From Listeria sp. PSOL-1 (GTDB taxonomy: Bacteria > Bacillota > Bacilli > Lactobacillales > Listeriaceae), in assembly GCF_902806445.1 (NCBI RefSeq), contig NZ_LR760298.1, positions 1,860,001 to 1,924,000 on the forward strand: a DNA stretch of 64,000 nucleotides. Reading direction: 5' to 3'. Below are positions 19,319 to 29,934 of this stretch, one piece after another. The position numbers and the translations under genes were made by a program. A model generated the notes under the pieces. It was not told where the DNA came from, ran no database searches, and saw only the letters and a program-made list of their open reading frames with translations. The number at the start of each line of letters is the position of its first letter. Position 1 is the stretch's first letter.

Positions 19319-20044
19319 TCATTTTATTGTCCAACCACCATCGATTGGAATCACCATACCTTGAATAAAAGCGGCACTATTTTTCGCTAAAAAAAGCGTT
19401 AACTCCGCGACCTCTTCTGGTTCTCCCCAGCGTTCAACAGGCGTTTCCGCAGCAACTTGACGTGCGATTTCACCTCCGTTTTCAAAATCACCACGGTTCA
19501 TTGGTGTTTTAATCGCTCCAGGTGCAATTGCATTAATTCGAATGCCATATTTTGAATAATCATAAGCTAATTGTTTTGTGTATCCAACAACAGCATGCTT
19601 AGCTGCTGTATAAGCAGCTCCGCCCCCACCAGCTACAAGACCAGCAATCGAAGCCATATTGATGATTACACCACTTTTATCTTGCACCATATCAGGCAAA
19701 ATTGCATTAACAAGGCGATACATGCTTTTTAAATTTGTTGTTAAAATTAAATCAAACAAAGCTTCATCTGTCTCAAGCGACGGCTTATAATCATCTAAGA
19801 TCCCTGCTGTATTCACCAAAATATCAATCTTACCAAGCTCGCGCGCCTTTTTTACAGCAGCGAGAATATCCGTAAGTACGCATACATCACCATTAAAAAA
19901 AGTGAAATTTTTATCCACTAATTTAGTTGGCTGAATATCCATACCAAAAACGATCGCACCTTCTGCCAAAAACTGCTTTGCTTGCGCTGCACCAATCCCA
20001 GATGAAACACCAGTAATAAAAACCAACTTCCCAGCAAAACTCAC
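19319..20044 (-). CDS. Short-chain dehydrogenase/reductase (FabG-like)
   Basis: An NAD(P)-dependent oxidoreductase of the classical SDR family. The cofactor motif is TGVSSGIG near residue 12, followed by an acidic residue in VFGMDIQPTK that suggests NAD(H). The NAG-like motif is VNTAGILDD. The catalytic Ser lies in INMASIAGLV and the Tyr-x3-Lys in YTAAKHAVVGYTK. The C-terminal FIQGMVIPIDGGWTIK is typical of 3-oxoacyl-ACP reductase-like members. I choose the GTG at 20044, which overlaps the TAG stop of the DUF2829 gene by one base, so the two are translationally coupled. An in-frame ATG six codons upstream is an alternative. The substrate is unknown. Confidence 0.88.
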   Translation of the reverse strand: MSFAGKLVFITGVSSGIGAAQAKQFLAEGAIVFGMDIQPTKLVDKNFTFFNGDVCVLTDILAAVKKARELGKIDILVNTAGILDDYKPSLETDEALFDLILTTNLKSMYRLVNAILPDMVQDKSGVIINMASIAGLVAGGGGAAYTAAKHAVVGYTKQLAYDYSKYGIRINAIAPGAIKTPMNRGDFENGGEIARQVAAETPVERWGEPEEVAELTLFLAKNSAAFIQGMVIPIDGGWTIK

Positions 20045-20265
20045 TAAGAAACCACTTCCCAATCATCCGCTAATAAATCACAAACCGTAGGCGTATAGAC
20101 AGCAAATCCTTCATCTTCTACATTGATAAGAAAATAGGGCAATACTTCTTCACCTTGAAAACTCTTTTCTTCTACTAAAATAATATAGCGCTCTTTACCA
20201 AAAAAGCCGCGACGAATGACTTTTTCTCCTTTTTTTAATAGCGGAAGGATGGCTTCGAATGTCAT
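20044..20265 (-). CDS. DUF2829 (Thoeris anti-defence 2-like) domain protein
   Basis: A 73-residue protein with the DUF2829/MW1434 pattern: MTFEAILPLLKKGEKVIRRG at the start, then KERYIILVEE, and the ending CDLLADDWEVV. Many phage proteins share this fold, and the Tad2 members sequester signalling nucleotides of the Thoeris system. This copy is short and lacks most of the usual middle insertion. I choose the ATG at 20265, 8 bases after AAGGAAG; an upstream in-frame start at 20304 has no ribosome-binding site. It overlaps the SDR gene by one base. L. monocytogenes has a comparable pair in its chromosome, so it may be a housekeeping member rather than an anti-defence gene. Confidence 0.75.
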   Translation of the reverse strand: MTFEAILPLLKKGEKVIRRGFFGKERYIILVEEKSFQGEEVLPYFLINVEDEGFAVYTPTVCDLLADDWEVVS

Positions 20266-20335
20266 TTTTAACACTTCCTTTATCTTAGACTTTAGAGAAA
20301 GCACCGCTTAACAAGACGGCGCCCTCTCTTCCTTA

Positions 20336-22186
20336 TCAAACAGTATCTTGGTTTGCGCGTAATTTAGAGACAAACAAAATAATTGGAACCGTAAAGATGA
20401 AACTGAAGCTATAACGAAAATCTGTTGCCGGCATAGCAATCGCAATCGTAATAATTGTAATGACAATAGGGAGGAAGATCAACCAATTCTCCCCTTTAGA
20501 ACGATTTAGATTAGCTACAAAAGCGAGGAATAAAAGAAGCAAGGGAATAGCACCTTTTAAGAAAATATTTTGCCCGCTTGTTTGTATTTTGTCATATAGC
20601 TTATTTAAAAAAGTATTATATAGCTTAAATTTTGAATCAGAAACAAGTGTGTCTTTTGAGGTCTCAGCTCGATGCTTGACATATTCATTAAAAGATACAG
20701 CAGTTTGCCCAGTTAATTTTATATCGTCTTTATATTTAGCATAGGCTCTCATGTTAATATAGTCATTGTTTTTCCCGCCACCATAATATAGCGCAAAAAC
20801 GCGAACATCATAATTTGCTTTTTCTAGATCTTGTTTTGTCCCAAAAAACACTTTATGATGATTCGGTGATTGATATCGCCAAATCGCGCTGGTTTGGTGT
20901 AAATAAGCTTTAACATAGATAGTGAAATTATCTTTCATAAGTTTAGCCCAATTTTTGATATATAAGCCGAAATCTTGATCAATTGGTTTAGAATTATATT
21001 TTTCATCATGTTTAATTGGATCGACTGTATACGGGTTATAATCCTTTTTCCAATTTTCTTCAGGGAGTATTTTTGTAAAATAAGCCTTTAATTCATTAGA
21101 TATTTTTCCATTGTTATAAAATGTTGCTGCTATTTGCTGCGAGGGAACAGCTAATGCTTGATTTAGCGGATTAGGAGTTGCGTGAAGTATATTATTTATA
21201 ACGGTCGTAAATAGCATATTAACCGCTAGCACACCGATCAAAATAAGACCCAATCTAATCCGAAAACCTCGTAAAAAGATAACAAACATAATCAACGTTC
21301 CTATAACGACAAAAGATCCGTTATTCCGTAAATTAATAACAACAAATCCAACCAAAATAATAGCTATCATATTTATTGGACGTTTCAGCCATGCTCCTTT
21401 TGAAAAGATGACCTTAATCCATAGCGTAGTAAATAGTAAAATAAATGCAGCAAAAGGAATATCTTTCCACATCGTCACACTATAAAACATCATAACCGGC
21501 CAAAGTGCATAGAAAAGCGAAAGTAAATAGGCTAGAAATTTTGGCAAACCTAATTTTGTTAACGTATAGATGGCAAAACCAACACAAAGTGCAACAACAA
21601 TAATCTGTGAAAAAATATAACTTGCAGGTGAATTATAAATAAGGGTTGTCGCTTTTATCCATAAAGTATGAAGTATTGGGTGCCACGCATTATAACTACG
21701 TAAACCTTGAGTCATGCCCCACTGCCAATATGAATCGAATGTCATTTTCCCAGGGAAATAGGCTAAAAACGAAATTAGCCAAGAAGCAAAAGGGATCCCT
21801 GCATAAAAAAATAACTCACGCTTACGTATTTCACTTTTTTCTCCCGTTCCCTTAGAAAATGTCTTTGAAAGCTCTAATATGGCTAGATAAAAAAGCGAGG
21901 AAAGAAAATATAATGCCCCTAGAATATAAAGGATACTAACCAAGGGAGGTGTGAAACTAGCTTTAACGTATGTAGAAGCTAACCAAAAAGCGGAGATCCA
22001 TATCGATCCCACAAAATATACTGGATTGAACACTAAAGAGTGACGCTGTCTGAAATACAAAAATACCATTGCTGCTAATGATACTAGCACTAAAAAACTA
22101 ATAAATTGATACCTATAAAATCCTAATAAACAAATAAATGCTATGATATTAGATATCAAAAACCACTTCTCTCTAACAAAGCTCAA
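20336..22186 (-). CDS. Polytopic membrane protein, DUF6020-like
   Basis: A protein of about 616 residues with some 12 membrane segments and a large extracytoplasmic part in the second half (about 370-530). The stretch AYFPGKMTFDSYWQWGMTQG, with an acidic residue after the first segments, and AWHPILHTLWIK resemble DUF6020 and GT-C type glycosyltransferases, which use a lipid-linked sugar donor. The enzymatic role is therefore an inference. I prefer the TTG start at 22186 (GGAGGAGGGG at a spacing of 5). An ATG at 22219 would add 11 residues without a clear ribosome-binding site. Confidence 0.7.
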   Translation of the reverse strand: MSFVREKWFLISNIIAFICLLGFYRYQFISFLVLVSLAAMVFLYFRQRHSLVFNPVYFVGSIWISAFWLASTYVKASFTPPLVSILYILGALYFLSSLFYLAILELSKTFSKGTGEKSEIRKRELFFYAGIPFASWLISFLAYFPGKMTFDSYWQWGMTQGLRSYNAWHPILHTLWIKATTLIYNSPASYIFSQIIVVALCVGFAIYTLTKLGLPKFLAYLLSLFYALWPVMMFYSVTMWKDIPFAAFILLFTTLWIKVIFSKGAWLKRPINMIAIILVGFVVINLRNNGSFVVIGTLIMFVIFLRGFRIRLGLILIGVLAVNMLFTTVINNILHATPNPLNQALAVPSQQIAATFYNNGKISNELKAYFTKILPEENWKKDYNPYTVDPIKHDEKYNSKPIDQDFGLYIKNWAKLMKDNFTIYVKAYLHQTSAIWRYQSPNHHKVFFGTKQDLEKANYDVRVFALYYGGGKNNDYINMRAYAKYKDDIKLTGQTAVSFNEYVKHRAETSKDTLVSDSKFKLYNTFLNKLYDKIQTSGQNIFLKGAIPLLLLFLAFVANLNRSKGENWLIFLPIVITIITIAIAMPATDFRYSFSFIFTVPIILFVSKLRANQDTV

Positions 22187-22243
22187 AATATCCCCTCCTC
22201 CAATACCTCTGCGCAACATACCAAATGGTTACGCAGAGTAAAA

Positions 22244-22259
22244 TGTTTCATGTGAAACA
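22244..22259. promoter_or_regulatory. Near-consensus parS site
   Basis: TGTTTCATGTGAAACA differs from the parS consensus TGTTTCACGTGAAACA by one central base. It sits just past the ychF stop, 27 kb from parB. The substitution breaks the CG centre, so ParB affinity may be reduced. Confidence 0.5.
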
Positions 22260-22267
22260 TTTTTATA

Positions 22268-23368
22268 TTAAACGTTAAAACGAAAATGCACGACATCGCC
22301 ATCTTGCATAATATAATCCTTGCCTTCTAAACGAACTTTCCCAGCTTCTTTAGCCGCCTGTTCTGAACCATGTTCCACAAGCGCATCATATGCAACAACC
22401 TCAGCACGAATAAAGCCACGCTCGAAATCAGTGTGAATAATCCCTGCACATTCGGGAGCCTTCATACCTTTTTTAAAAGTCCAAGCCCGTACTTCTTGAA
22501 CGCCCGCAGTAAAGTAAGTTGCCAAACCTAGTAGATAATAAGCCGAACGAATTAACTGATCTAAGCCAGACTCTTCAATTCCTAGAGCTTCTAAAAACTC
22601 AGCTTTATCTTCCTCTTCTAATTCCGCAATTTCTTCTTCTGCACGCGCACAAACAACAATAACTTCAGCACCTTCGCTTGTAGCAAGTTCTTTCACTTGA
22701 TTTACATACTTATTGCTAGAAGGATCTGCAACATCCTCTTCACTCACATTTGCAACGTACAAAACAGGTTTTCTAGTAAGTAAAAACAAATTGCGTACGA
22801 TTTTTTCTTCATCATCTGAAAACTCAATCGCACGTGCTGGTTTATCATCTTCAAAAGCCGCTTTTAATTTAGTAAGGACTTGATACTCCGCAACAGCGTC
22901 CTTATCTTTTTGTTTTGCTAGCTTTTCCACGCGTCCAATACGTTTCTCCACTGTTTCTAAATCAGCCAAGATCAGTTCCAAATTAATAGTCGCAATATCG
23001 TCTAATGGGTCCACGCGCCCTTCAACGTGCGTGATGTTTTCATCATCAAAACAGCGAGTTACATGACAAATCGCATCTACTTGACGAATATGTGATAAAA
23101 ATTTGTTTCCTAATCCTTCTCCTTTACTTGCGCCTTTTACAATACCAGCAATATCAGTAAATTCAAAAGTGGTTGGTACAGTCTTTTTAGGTTCAACTAG
23201 TTCAGTTAATTTATTTAAACGATGATCCGGTACTTCCACAACGCCAACATTTGGATCAATTGTTGCAAAAGGATAGTTTGCGGCTTCTGCACCGGCTTTT
23301 GTAATTGCATTAAAAAGTGTTGATTTCCCAACGTTTGGAAGACCAACAATACCTGCTGTTAGTGCCAT
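22268..23368 (-). CDS. ychF: Redox-regulated ATPase YchF
   Basis: An OBG-family P-loop protein that hydrolyses ATP rather than GTP and binds ribosomes. G1 is GLPNVGKSTLFNAITKAG and G3 is DIAGIVKGASKGEGLGNKFL. The unusual G4 is NVSEEDV, in place of NKxD, as in other YchF proteins. A coiled-coil middle (about 130-190) and a C-terminal TGS domain (GKVRLEGKDYIMQDGDVVHF) follow. The length, 366 residues, is typical. AAGGAGC precedes the ATG. It stands alone; the next upstream gene is catalase. Confidence 0.96.
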   Translation of the reverse strand: MALTAGIVGLPNVGKSTLFNAITKAGAEAANYPFATIDPNVGVVEVPDHRLNKLTELVEPKKTVPTTFEFTDIAGIVKGASKGEGLGNKFLSHIRQVDAICHVTRCFDDENITHVEGRVDPLDDIATINLELILADLETVEKRIGRVEKLAKQKDKDAVAEYQVLTKLKAAFEDDKPARAIEFSDDEEKIVRNLFLLTRKPVLYVANVSEEDVADPSSNKYVNQVKELATSEGAEVIVVCARAEEEIAELEEEDKAEFLEALGIEESGLDQLIRSAYYLLGLATYFTAGVQEVRAWTFKKGMKAPECAGIIHTDFERGFIRAEVVAYDALVEHGSEQAAKEAGKVRLEGKDYIMQDGDVVHFRFNV

Positions 23369-23472
23369 AATAATTATTAGCTCCTTTTTTCATTGATAAT
23401 TCTTATTATAAATGTTTTTTAGCTAAAAAACCAGCTTGTTCTTAAATTGACTTGTTGGCATAGATAGAAAAA

Positions 23473-23504
23473 GCTTTGAACTTCTCGAAATGAAAGTTCA
23501 AAGC
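23473..23504 (-). terminator. Terminator of the catalase gene
   Basis: An 11-bp stem (GCTTTGAACTT / AAGTTCAAAGC) followed on the minus strand by TTTTTC, 8 bases past the catalase stop. Confidence 0.85.
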
Positions 23505-23511
23505 CATTTCC

Positions 23512-24978
23512 TTATTTTAAATCGCTAATATGCTTTTCTAAATCAATACCTGTTCCTTTAGCCACACGTTCAGCAAATTCTGGTTCGACTTGGTAGAAAT
23601 TACGTAAATTGCGAATTTTAATATCGTCGCGTACCGTTTCCCAATCTTCTACAATATTTTTAACCAATGCTTTCCGTTCGTCATCAGAATAACGACGCCA
23701 AACTTCTCTTGCATGCCCAAAATTATTTGGTTTTTCAGCTGCTAGACGGCCTACAATATCGCCGCGGATCTCCTGCTCAGGTTCTGTAAATGCCGGATTT
23801 TCTTTTGGCTCTGATTCATAGCTGTTTGGCTCATAATTAATAGTGCTTGTTGGCTGACCAATTGGCATTGCACCGTCACGCATATTATTTGTTACCTCTG
23901 CTTTTGGATGATTAATCGGTAGACGCAAGTAGTTTGGCCCAATGCGGTGACGCTGTGTATCTGAGTAGGAAAATAACCGCCCTTGAAGCAAACGATCTTC
24001 AGAAGGAAGCATGCCTCTTACAAGGACACCTGGATTAAAACCAACCGATTCGGTTTCAGAAAACACGTTCTCAGGATTACGATTTAAAATCATCGTCCCT
24101 ACAAATTCATATGGAAAAACATCCTCAAACCAATCTTTTGTTGCATCAAGAGGATTAAAATCAAATTTATCCAAATCAGCAGGGTCAAGTACTTGAATAT
24201 ACAAATCCCACTCCGGATATTCACCTTTTTCAATCGCTTCATGAAGATCACGTGTCGCATGGTTAAATTCTTTTGCTTGGATTTTAGCAGCTTGTTCAGT
24301 AGAAAGATTTACAATGCCTGCTTTCGGTAACCAGCGCAATTTCACATAGACCGTTTTTCCTTCTGCATTGATCCACTTAAAGGCATGGACACTCGAACCA
24401 CGAACTTCGCGATAAGATGCCGGAGTTCCTTCGTCGCTAAATAAATAAGTAATCATTGTCGTAGATTCTGGACTGCAGCTAAAGAAATCCCAATATCGAT
24501 TTGGATCTTGAATATTCGTATTTGGCGCTGGCTTAAGTGAATGAATAACATCCGGGAATTTTATTGCATCTCGAATAAAGAAAACTGGCAAATTATTCCC
24601 AACAAAATCATAATTTCCTTCTTTTGTATAAAACTTCACGGAAAACCCTCGGGGGTCACGTAATGTTTCCGGAGAATGCATGCCATGTATAACAGTCGAA
24701 ATTCGCACAAATACCTCCGTTTCTTCTCCTTCTTCTTGTAAAAAATCAGCCATCGTATACTTTTTCATACTTCTCTTTGTAATAAATTTACCATGTGCAC
24801 CCACTCCTCGCGCATGTACAACACGTTCAGGCACACGCTCACGATCAAAATGAGCCAATTTTTCAATAAGAACATAATCTTCTAGTAAAGTTGGACCTTT
24901 TATTCCTGCTGTTATTGAATTCTGGTTGTCACCGACAGGGGTCCCTTGGTTTGTTGTTAAATTCTTTTTCTCGGTCAT
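23512..24978 (-). CDS. katA: Monofunctional haem catalase
   Basis: Breaks hydrogen peroxide into water and oxygen in the cytosol. It is a small-subunit (clade 3) catalase of 488 residues. The distal side has the active-site His in RVPERVVHARGVGAHG and the Asn in FVGNNLPVFFIRDAIKFPD. The proximal haem ligand Tyr lies in LFSYSDTQRHRIGPNYLRLP. The C-terminal arm ends with ...TGIDLEKHISDLK. The start ATG has GGAGGGATAAC upstream. L. monocytogenes has a single catalase gene in the same position. The 400 bases upstream contain an AT-rich stretch that might bind PerR, but I found no good PerR box. Confidence 0.96.
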   Translation of the reverse strand: MTEKKNLTTNQGTPVGDNQNSITAGIKGPTLLEDYVLIEKLAHFDRERVPERVVHARGVGAHGKFITKRSMKKYTMADFLQEEGEETEVFVRISTVIHGMHSPETLRDPRGFSVKFYTKEGNYDFVGNNLPVFFIRDAIKFPDVIHSLKPAPNTNIQDPNRYWDFFSCSPESTTMITYLFSDEGTPASYREVRGSSVHAFKWINAEGKTVYVKLRWLPKAGIVNLSTEQAAKIQAKEFNHATRDLHEAIEKGEYPEWDLYIQVLDPADLDKFDFNPLDATKDWFEDVFPYEFVGTMILNRNPENVFSETESVGFNPGVLVRGMLPSEDRLLQGRLFSYSDTQRHRIGPNYLRLPINHPKAEVTNNMRDGAMPIGQPTSTINYEPNSYESEPKENPAFTEPEQEIRGDIVGRLAAEKPNNFGHAREVWRRYSDDERKALVKNIVEDWETVRDDIKIRNLRNFYQVEPEFAERVAKGTGIDLEKHISDLK

Positions 24979-25284
24979 GTTATCCCTCCGTTTTTACTTT
25001 CTATTGACTATCTCATGGTCAAATTACTCTTTCTAAATATACCCAAAGTTTTTAGTTAACAAACCGATTTCAGCGTCTTGGAAACATCGTCATTGATTAT
25101 ATTTTTTCAGATATCATTCACCTATATAAAAGTTTACACAAAATTGCAAATATATTTCTCATGCAATTCTTAGATAAACTAAAGTAAATTTTAAACTTAA
25201 ACCGTTATTATATATTTATAAATTGAAATTAACTCATTCTTTTACTCCCTTTTTTGAATGGTTGATTTTCAAAACTCCCTTTTT

Positions 25285-25318
25285 CACTCGCATGGTTCTC
25301 CCTTTTACCATGCGAGTG
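25285..25318 (+). terminator. Orphan plus-strand terminator-like hairpin
   Basis: A perfect 12-bp stem (CACTCGCATGGT / ACCATGCGAGTG) with a 10-base loop, followed on the plus strand by TTTTATTG. There is no protein gene on that strand for kilobases upstream. It could end an unannotated small RNA made in 25000-25280, where I see nothing else except the catalase promoter region. Confidence 0.5.
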
Positions 25319-25336
25319 TTTTATTGTCTTAAATAA

Positions 25337-25380
25337 AAACACCCCACTAATTTATTTTACAATGAATTAGTGGGGTGTTT
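25337..25380. terminator. Terminator of the LPXTG adhesin gene
   Basis: A perfect 16-bp stem (AAACACCCCACTAATT and its complement) starting two bases past the stop codon of the minus-strand gene. Flanking T tracts are present on both sides. Confidence 0.9.
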
Positions 25381-25381
25381 T

Positions 25382-28300
25382 TTAGTTTACTTTTCGATTC
25401 CTATAGATACCAAAACCTAATGTTACTAAGATTAAAGCGCCTAAAAGACTTATTAACAGATCAAATCCTCCGTCGCCAGTCTTAGGAAGTGTGCCTTGAT
25501 AAGAACTATTCGATGGATCATTGCCTTGTGTTGGCGGTTGATTTGGTTTTGAATGATCCTTATCTTTACCTAGGCGTTGATTTGTTGCAATTACTTTCAC
25601 AGCATCCGGCTGACCTTTCTCAATGATAAATTTCACTGGGGTTTGATCTAATTTATAACCAGTTGGTGCCTTAGTTTCTACAAACTGATAGTCTCCTGGA
25701 GCCAAGTCTTTCACAGAAATCTTACCGCTTTGGTCTGTCGTTAAATCACGCTGAAGCGTTTTGCCCGTACCGTCTTGGAGTTCAAACACCGCGCCTTGTA
25801 GTACAGCCCCTGTTTGACTATCTATTTTCGTTAATAAAACGCTGCCTGGAATTAACTTGTTTTCCTTACTAACTTGCACGACACTTGTTTGACCTTTTTG
25901 GATAGTAAACTTCACTGGGGTCTGATCTAGCTCATAACCAGTTGGCGCTTTAGTCTCTACAAATTGATAGTTTCCAGGACTTAAGTTTTCCACAGAGAGC
26001 TTACCGCTTTGGCCTGTTGTTAAGCCACTTTGCAGGGTTTTGCCGGCTTCATCTTGAAGGTCAAACACTGCTCCTTGTAATGTAGCTCCTGTTTGGCTAT
26101 CCGTTTTAGTTAACACAACACTACCTGGGATTAACTTGTTTTCCTTACTAACTTGCACCGCACTTGTCTGACCCTCTTGGATAGTAAATTTCACTGGGGT
26201 CTGATCTAACTCATAACCAGTTGGCGCTTGGGTTTCCACAAATTGATAATCACCTGGTGCTAAGTCGTCCACAGAAATCTTACCACTTTGATCTGTCGTT
26301 AAGTCACGTTGCAGGGTTTTGCCGGTGCTATCTTGGAGGTCAAACACCGCGCCTTGCAATACAGCTCCTGTTTGACTGTCCGTTTTAGTTAATACAACGC
26401 CGCCAGAAATTAATTTATTTTTCATGCTAACTTGAACTGCTGTAGTCTGGTCTTCTTTAATAATAAACTTCACGGGCGTTTGATCCAGCTCATAGCCAGT
26501 CGGTGCCTGAGTTTCTATAAATTGATAATTTCCAGGTGCTAATCCATCTACTGTTATCTTACCGTTTTCATCCGTTGTTAAGCCTTGCTGGAGTGTTTTG
26601 CCAGTATCATCTTGAAGTTCGAATACGGCTCCTTGTAAAGCAGCATTTGTCTTACTATCCGTTTTTATCAGTTCTACTGAGCCATTTGTAATTAAAACTG
26701 TTGCCTCGTTTGAATTATAGGAAACATTGTCTCCATCATAAACTCCTGTACCTGTTGCTGTATTTTTGATTTGGTCTTGTGCTTTTGCATCATTCGGGAT
26801 AACAAAAGGAACATCCATTGTGATGGTTTGGTTTGCAGTTACTTTCGGGATAGTAACACGAAAAGCCTTTGCTCCTTGCCAATCACTTGACCATGAGCCA
26901 TTTGTGGCACTGGTTGCATCTTTTGAATACTCAACAGTAGCTCCACTTGGGATACCTGTAACAGGGCCAGATAGTTCCGTTGAAAAGCCGTTGTCATCGT
27001 CTTTTTGCGGTAACCTATCAAAAACCTGAGCATTACTTACATCCTCTGGCAAGACATTTTGGAGTTTTAATTGCCAGTGCATTTTATCCTTAGCAAAAGC
27101 TAATTGATCCGTTGTGAAAGAGGGGGCTCTCTCATTACTAACAAGTTTAGTTAATAATAATCCACCTTTTGTTAGTATTTGGCTTTCTCCCACTGCCCAC
27201 GCAATTTTATCACGAGTGGCATCAAAATTATAATCATCTTGATGAAGTAAATTAGCATAATTATTAAATGCTACACCGTTAAAGTTTGGATCTTCTGTTG
27301 TTGCCCAAGAAGTAGCATCCGCTCCGTTACGATTGTTAACATAAGCGTCATTTGTCACTTGAACAGGGATATTATAGCCAAACCCCTTATCTTCAATATG
27401 CCTATCTGTACCATTCCCAGCTAATCTCATCGCTGGAATTACCTCGTTAAATTTAAAGACAACAACCTGATGCCCAAGAGGATCATTTGCAGTCGGTGCT
27501 ATCATTTGAGTACTAATCGTTACACCAGAACCTGGTTTAGGAATTGGTAAGTTATATGGTGCATCCGAATTTTGCGCTACAGGTGAAACACCTTTTGCTT
27601 TATCGTAATAAATACCAGCTGGTAGCACAACTTTCATAATTGCATTTTTATAATCAAATGAAGCACTCTGATTATTTATATAAGCAGTATACTGATTATC
27701 TTGTCCTACATTCATTGTTGCAGGGGCTTTAATAGCCGTTCCTAAGCTTACATTTCTTTTTATATGAACATCGTAGCCAACAACTGTGTTATTAGTCGGT
27801 GCATCAACTCCATAATAGCCTTGAACGCTTGCATGATTATCCCAAAGCTTGTTATCATCCCCGCCTGTATTTGTTTCGCGACTATTATAAGAAGGATACA
27901 AATAAAAATCAAGCGTTGCAACAGACGTACTTGAAATTTTAACTGAGTCGTCGTATTGATTCCCAATGATTACTCGTATTCCTGTAACACGTTCCCCTTT
28001 TGCTAGTGTAACGCGCTTATCACCTGTCCCGTAACCTACAGAATCCGCTGGTTGAAAAGTGACTGCACTACTGCTTTTTGCGGTATTACCAGAAAATGCT
28101 TCTTCCCACAGATGTTTGTTACTCTTATACTCTAAACGATAATCCGCTGCCGCAGATGTCATTTTTGCATTAAAAATCACATCAACTTGATATACATTTA
28201 CGCGATCCCAGAAATCCTTGTTGGCGTATTTATCACGCTCATCTTCTACTGTAAGTTCACGTGCTGTTTTTCCTGAAGTTGAAATAAAGCTTCCGTCAAC

Positions 28301-29717
28301 TTGGAAATGACGATTATACATGCCATCATACCATGTGCCTCCACCTTGATTCGTCCCACTACGCTTATCAGCATCAACACCCTCTTCAGTGCCTGTTGAC
28401 ATTTCTGGACCTTGAGTGTCCGACTGGCCGCCATCATATTCTTGGTTATTTTTATCGTAAACTTTTAGACCTGCTGTATTAACCGGTGGACGTGTTCCAT
28501 TTGGAAATTGATCTTCTGGATAATAAACCGTCAAAGTTGGAAAATCTTTTTCATTACCTAAATCTTCTCCTGGTTTGTGTAGTTTATTCGATGTCCATAC
28601 AGCTTGCCAACCTGATGCTTCGTTGCCAGTAATTTCCCATTTACCTATTTTACCTTCATTGCTGATAATTTGTGCACCTGCAGGAATATTATCCGTAATA
28701 ACTTGTTTCCATGTCGAAAATTGGCCTTTATCGCTAGACGATACAATATTAAAAGAATACGTAACTGCACGCTTCCCTGATCCTGGAATGGTTGTAAAGT
28801 TCTTTGATGGTTTATAATCCACATCGCCAACAATGGTTGTTTCTGTTGTACTTTCATCAGGTGCACCATTTCCCACATCATTTCCGTTCAGCATTGCATT
28901 AGCGGGCATTCCATTATATTTATCATTATCATTTACTGTCTTCGCATTAAAAGTAAAACTAATTACACCATCTGTAATATCTTTTAACTTGAACACGACT
29001 TTATGTGTAGCTGCATCATACGTATACGAATCCACATAAGGATTATCCGCAAGGGTACTAAAATCAAACCCTTCTGGAATTTCAACAGTTAGTTCAACAC
29101 CTTTGAGCGGATCCATTGTTACCGCATCAGAATTTATTGTAATTTCATAAGTAATATCACTACCTACTGTTACTTCACTTGGGGAAGTAATTTTGGCTGA
29201 ATACTTGCTAGCACGTACTTGTTGTTTTGCTTGAACAGGCGGAGTGTTTTTTTCAGAGACAATAACATTTACCTCTTTTGATAGGTAATTGATGCCATCA
29301 GAACGTGTTGTTTTTGCATAGAGTGGCTGTGTTGTTTGACCTTTACTCGCAGTAACCCCCTGTAATGACAAATCCACTTTGCGACGATCTTTTAGTTGAA
29401 GGGTAACTTGATTTTTATCCTGGTCATAAGCAACAATTTCATTTTGTTTTTTTGAAGTTTGTACTAATTGAACCGATTTTGGCAAATTAATTGTAATTTC
29501 TTTGTCATCCGGATTGGTCGTTACAAAAGAAATTGTTTTCTTTTCATTTTTTTGTCAAATCTAATTGGTCTATCTTTTTACCATTTTCCTCAAAAAATAA
29601 ATCCTTTGTAGTGATATCATGCCCTTTAGTTTCTGCAAAGGCACTGATAGACCCACTTAATTGTCCGATAATTATAATTAAGCTCACCAATATTGTTAAA
29701 ATACGAGATCTTTTCAT
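25382..29717 (-). pseudogene. LPXTG cell-wall anchored adhesin with Cna_B repeats, frameshifted near the N-terminus
   Basis: A sortase A substrate of about 1440 residues if repaired. The start is the ATG at 29717 (GGGTGG upstream). It gives a signal peptide (MKRSRILTILVSLIIIIGQ...AFA) and the first 57 residues. At an A7 tract (29547-29553) the frame breaks. The rest is open from there to 25382 and continues the same protein (NEKKTISFVTTNPDDKEIT onward). A long region of collagen-binding-type and isopeptide-type Ig folds follows. Four Cna_B/SpaA repeats of 93 residues come next, each with VVLTKTDSQTG (Lys) and YQFVETQAPTGYELD (Glu). The end is LPKTG (GTLPKTGDGG), a membrane segment and RNRKVN. 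Removing one A or adding two restores the frame. Confidence 0.85.
25575..26690 (-). repeat. Four 279-bp Cna_B/SpaA repeats
   Basis: Four tandem units of 93 residues, each reading (L/V)xKTDSxTxAxLQGAVF through GYELDQTPVKF. They carry the conserved Lys and Glu that make internal isopeptide bonds in this family. The three units nearest the C-terminus are the most alike. Confidence 0.9.
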
Positions 29718-29888
29718 CCTATCCACCCTTTCTAATACCTGGCTAAACGTCCTGTTATTGCACGTCATTTCACATAAGATGCCGCAAAACACGCTCGAAG
29801 TGGTTTCATTATACATCTGTTATCTACAGTATACAATAGTAAAATTGTTTCACCTATTATATTCTTAAAGTTCTTTCTATAAAAAAAG

Positions 29889-29923
29889 CCTGAATTCTTA
29901 ACCACTAGGGCTAAAAATTCAGG
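29889..29923 (-). terminator. Terminator of the lipoprotein gene at 29935
   Basis: An 8-bp stem (CCTGAATT / AATTCAGG) with extra imperfect pairing, followed on the minus strand by GCTTTTTTTATAG. Confidence 0.75.
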
Positions 29924-29934
29924 ATAAATTATAT

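Noticed and set aside
25200-25222. PerR box upstream of katA
   Set aside because: TTATAAATATATAAT matches the consensus TTATAAT-N-ATTATAA at too few positions in a very AT-rich stretch.
29718-29816. Longer N-terminus for the LPXTG adhesin
   Set aside because: The extra 33 residues contain no signal-like start; the ATG at 29717 has GGGTGG upstream and begins a classic signal peptide.
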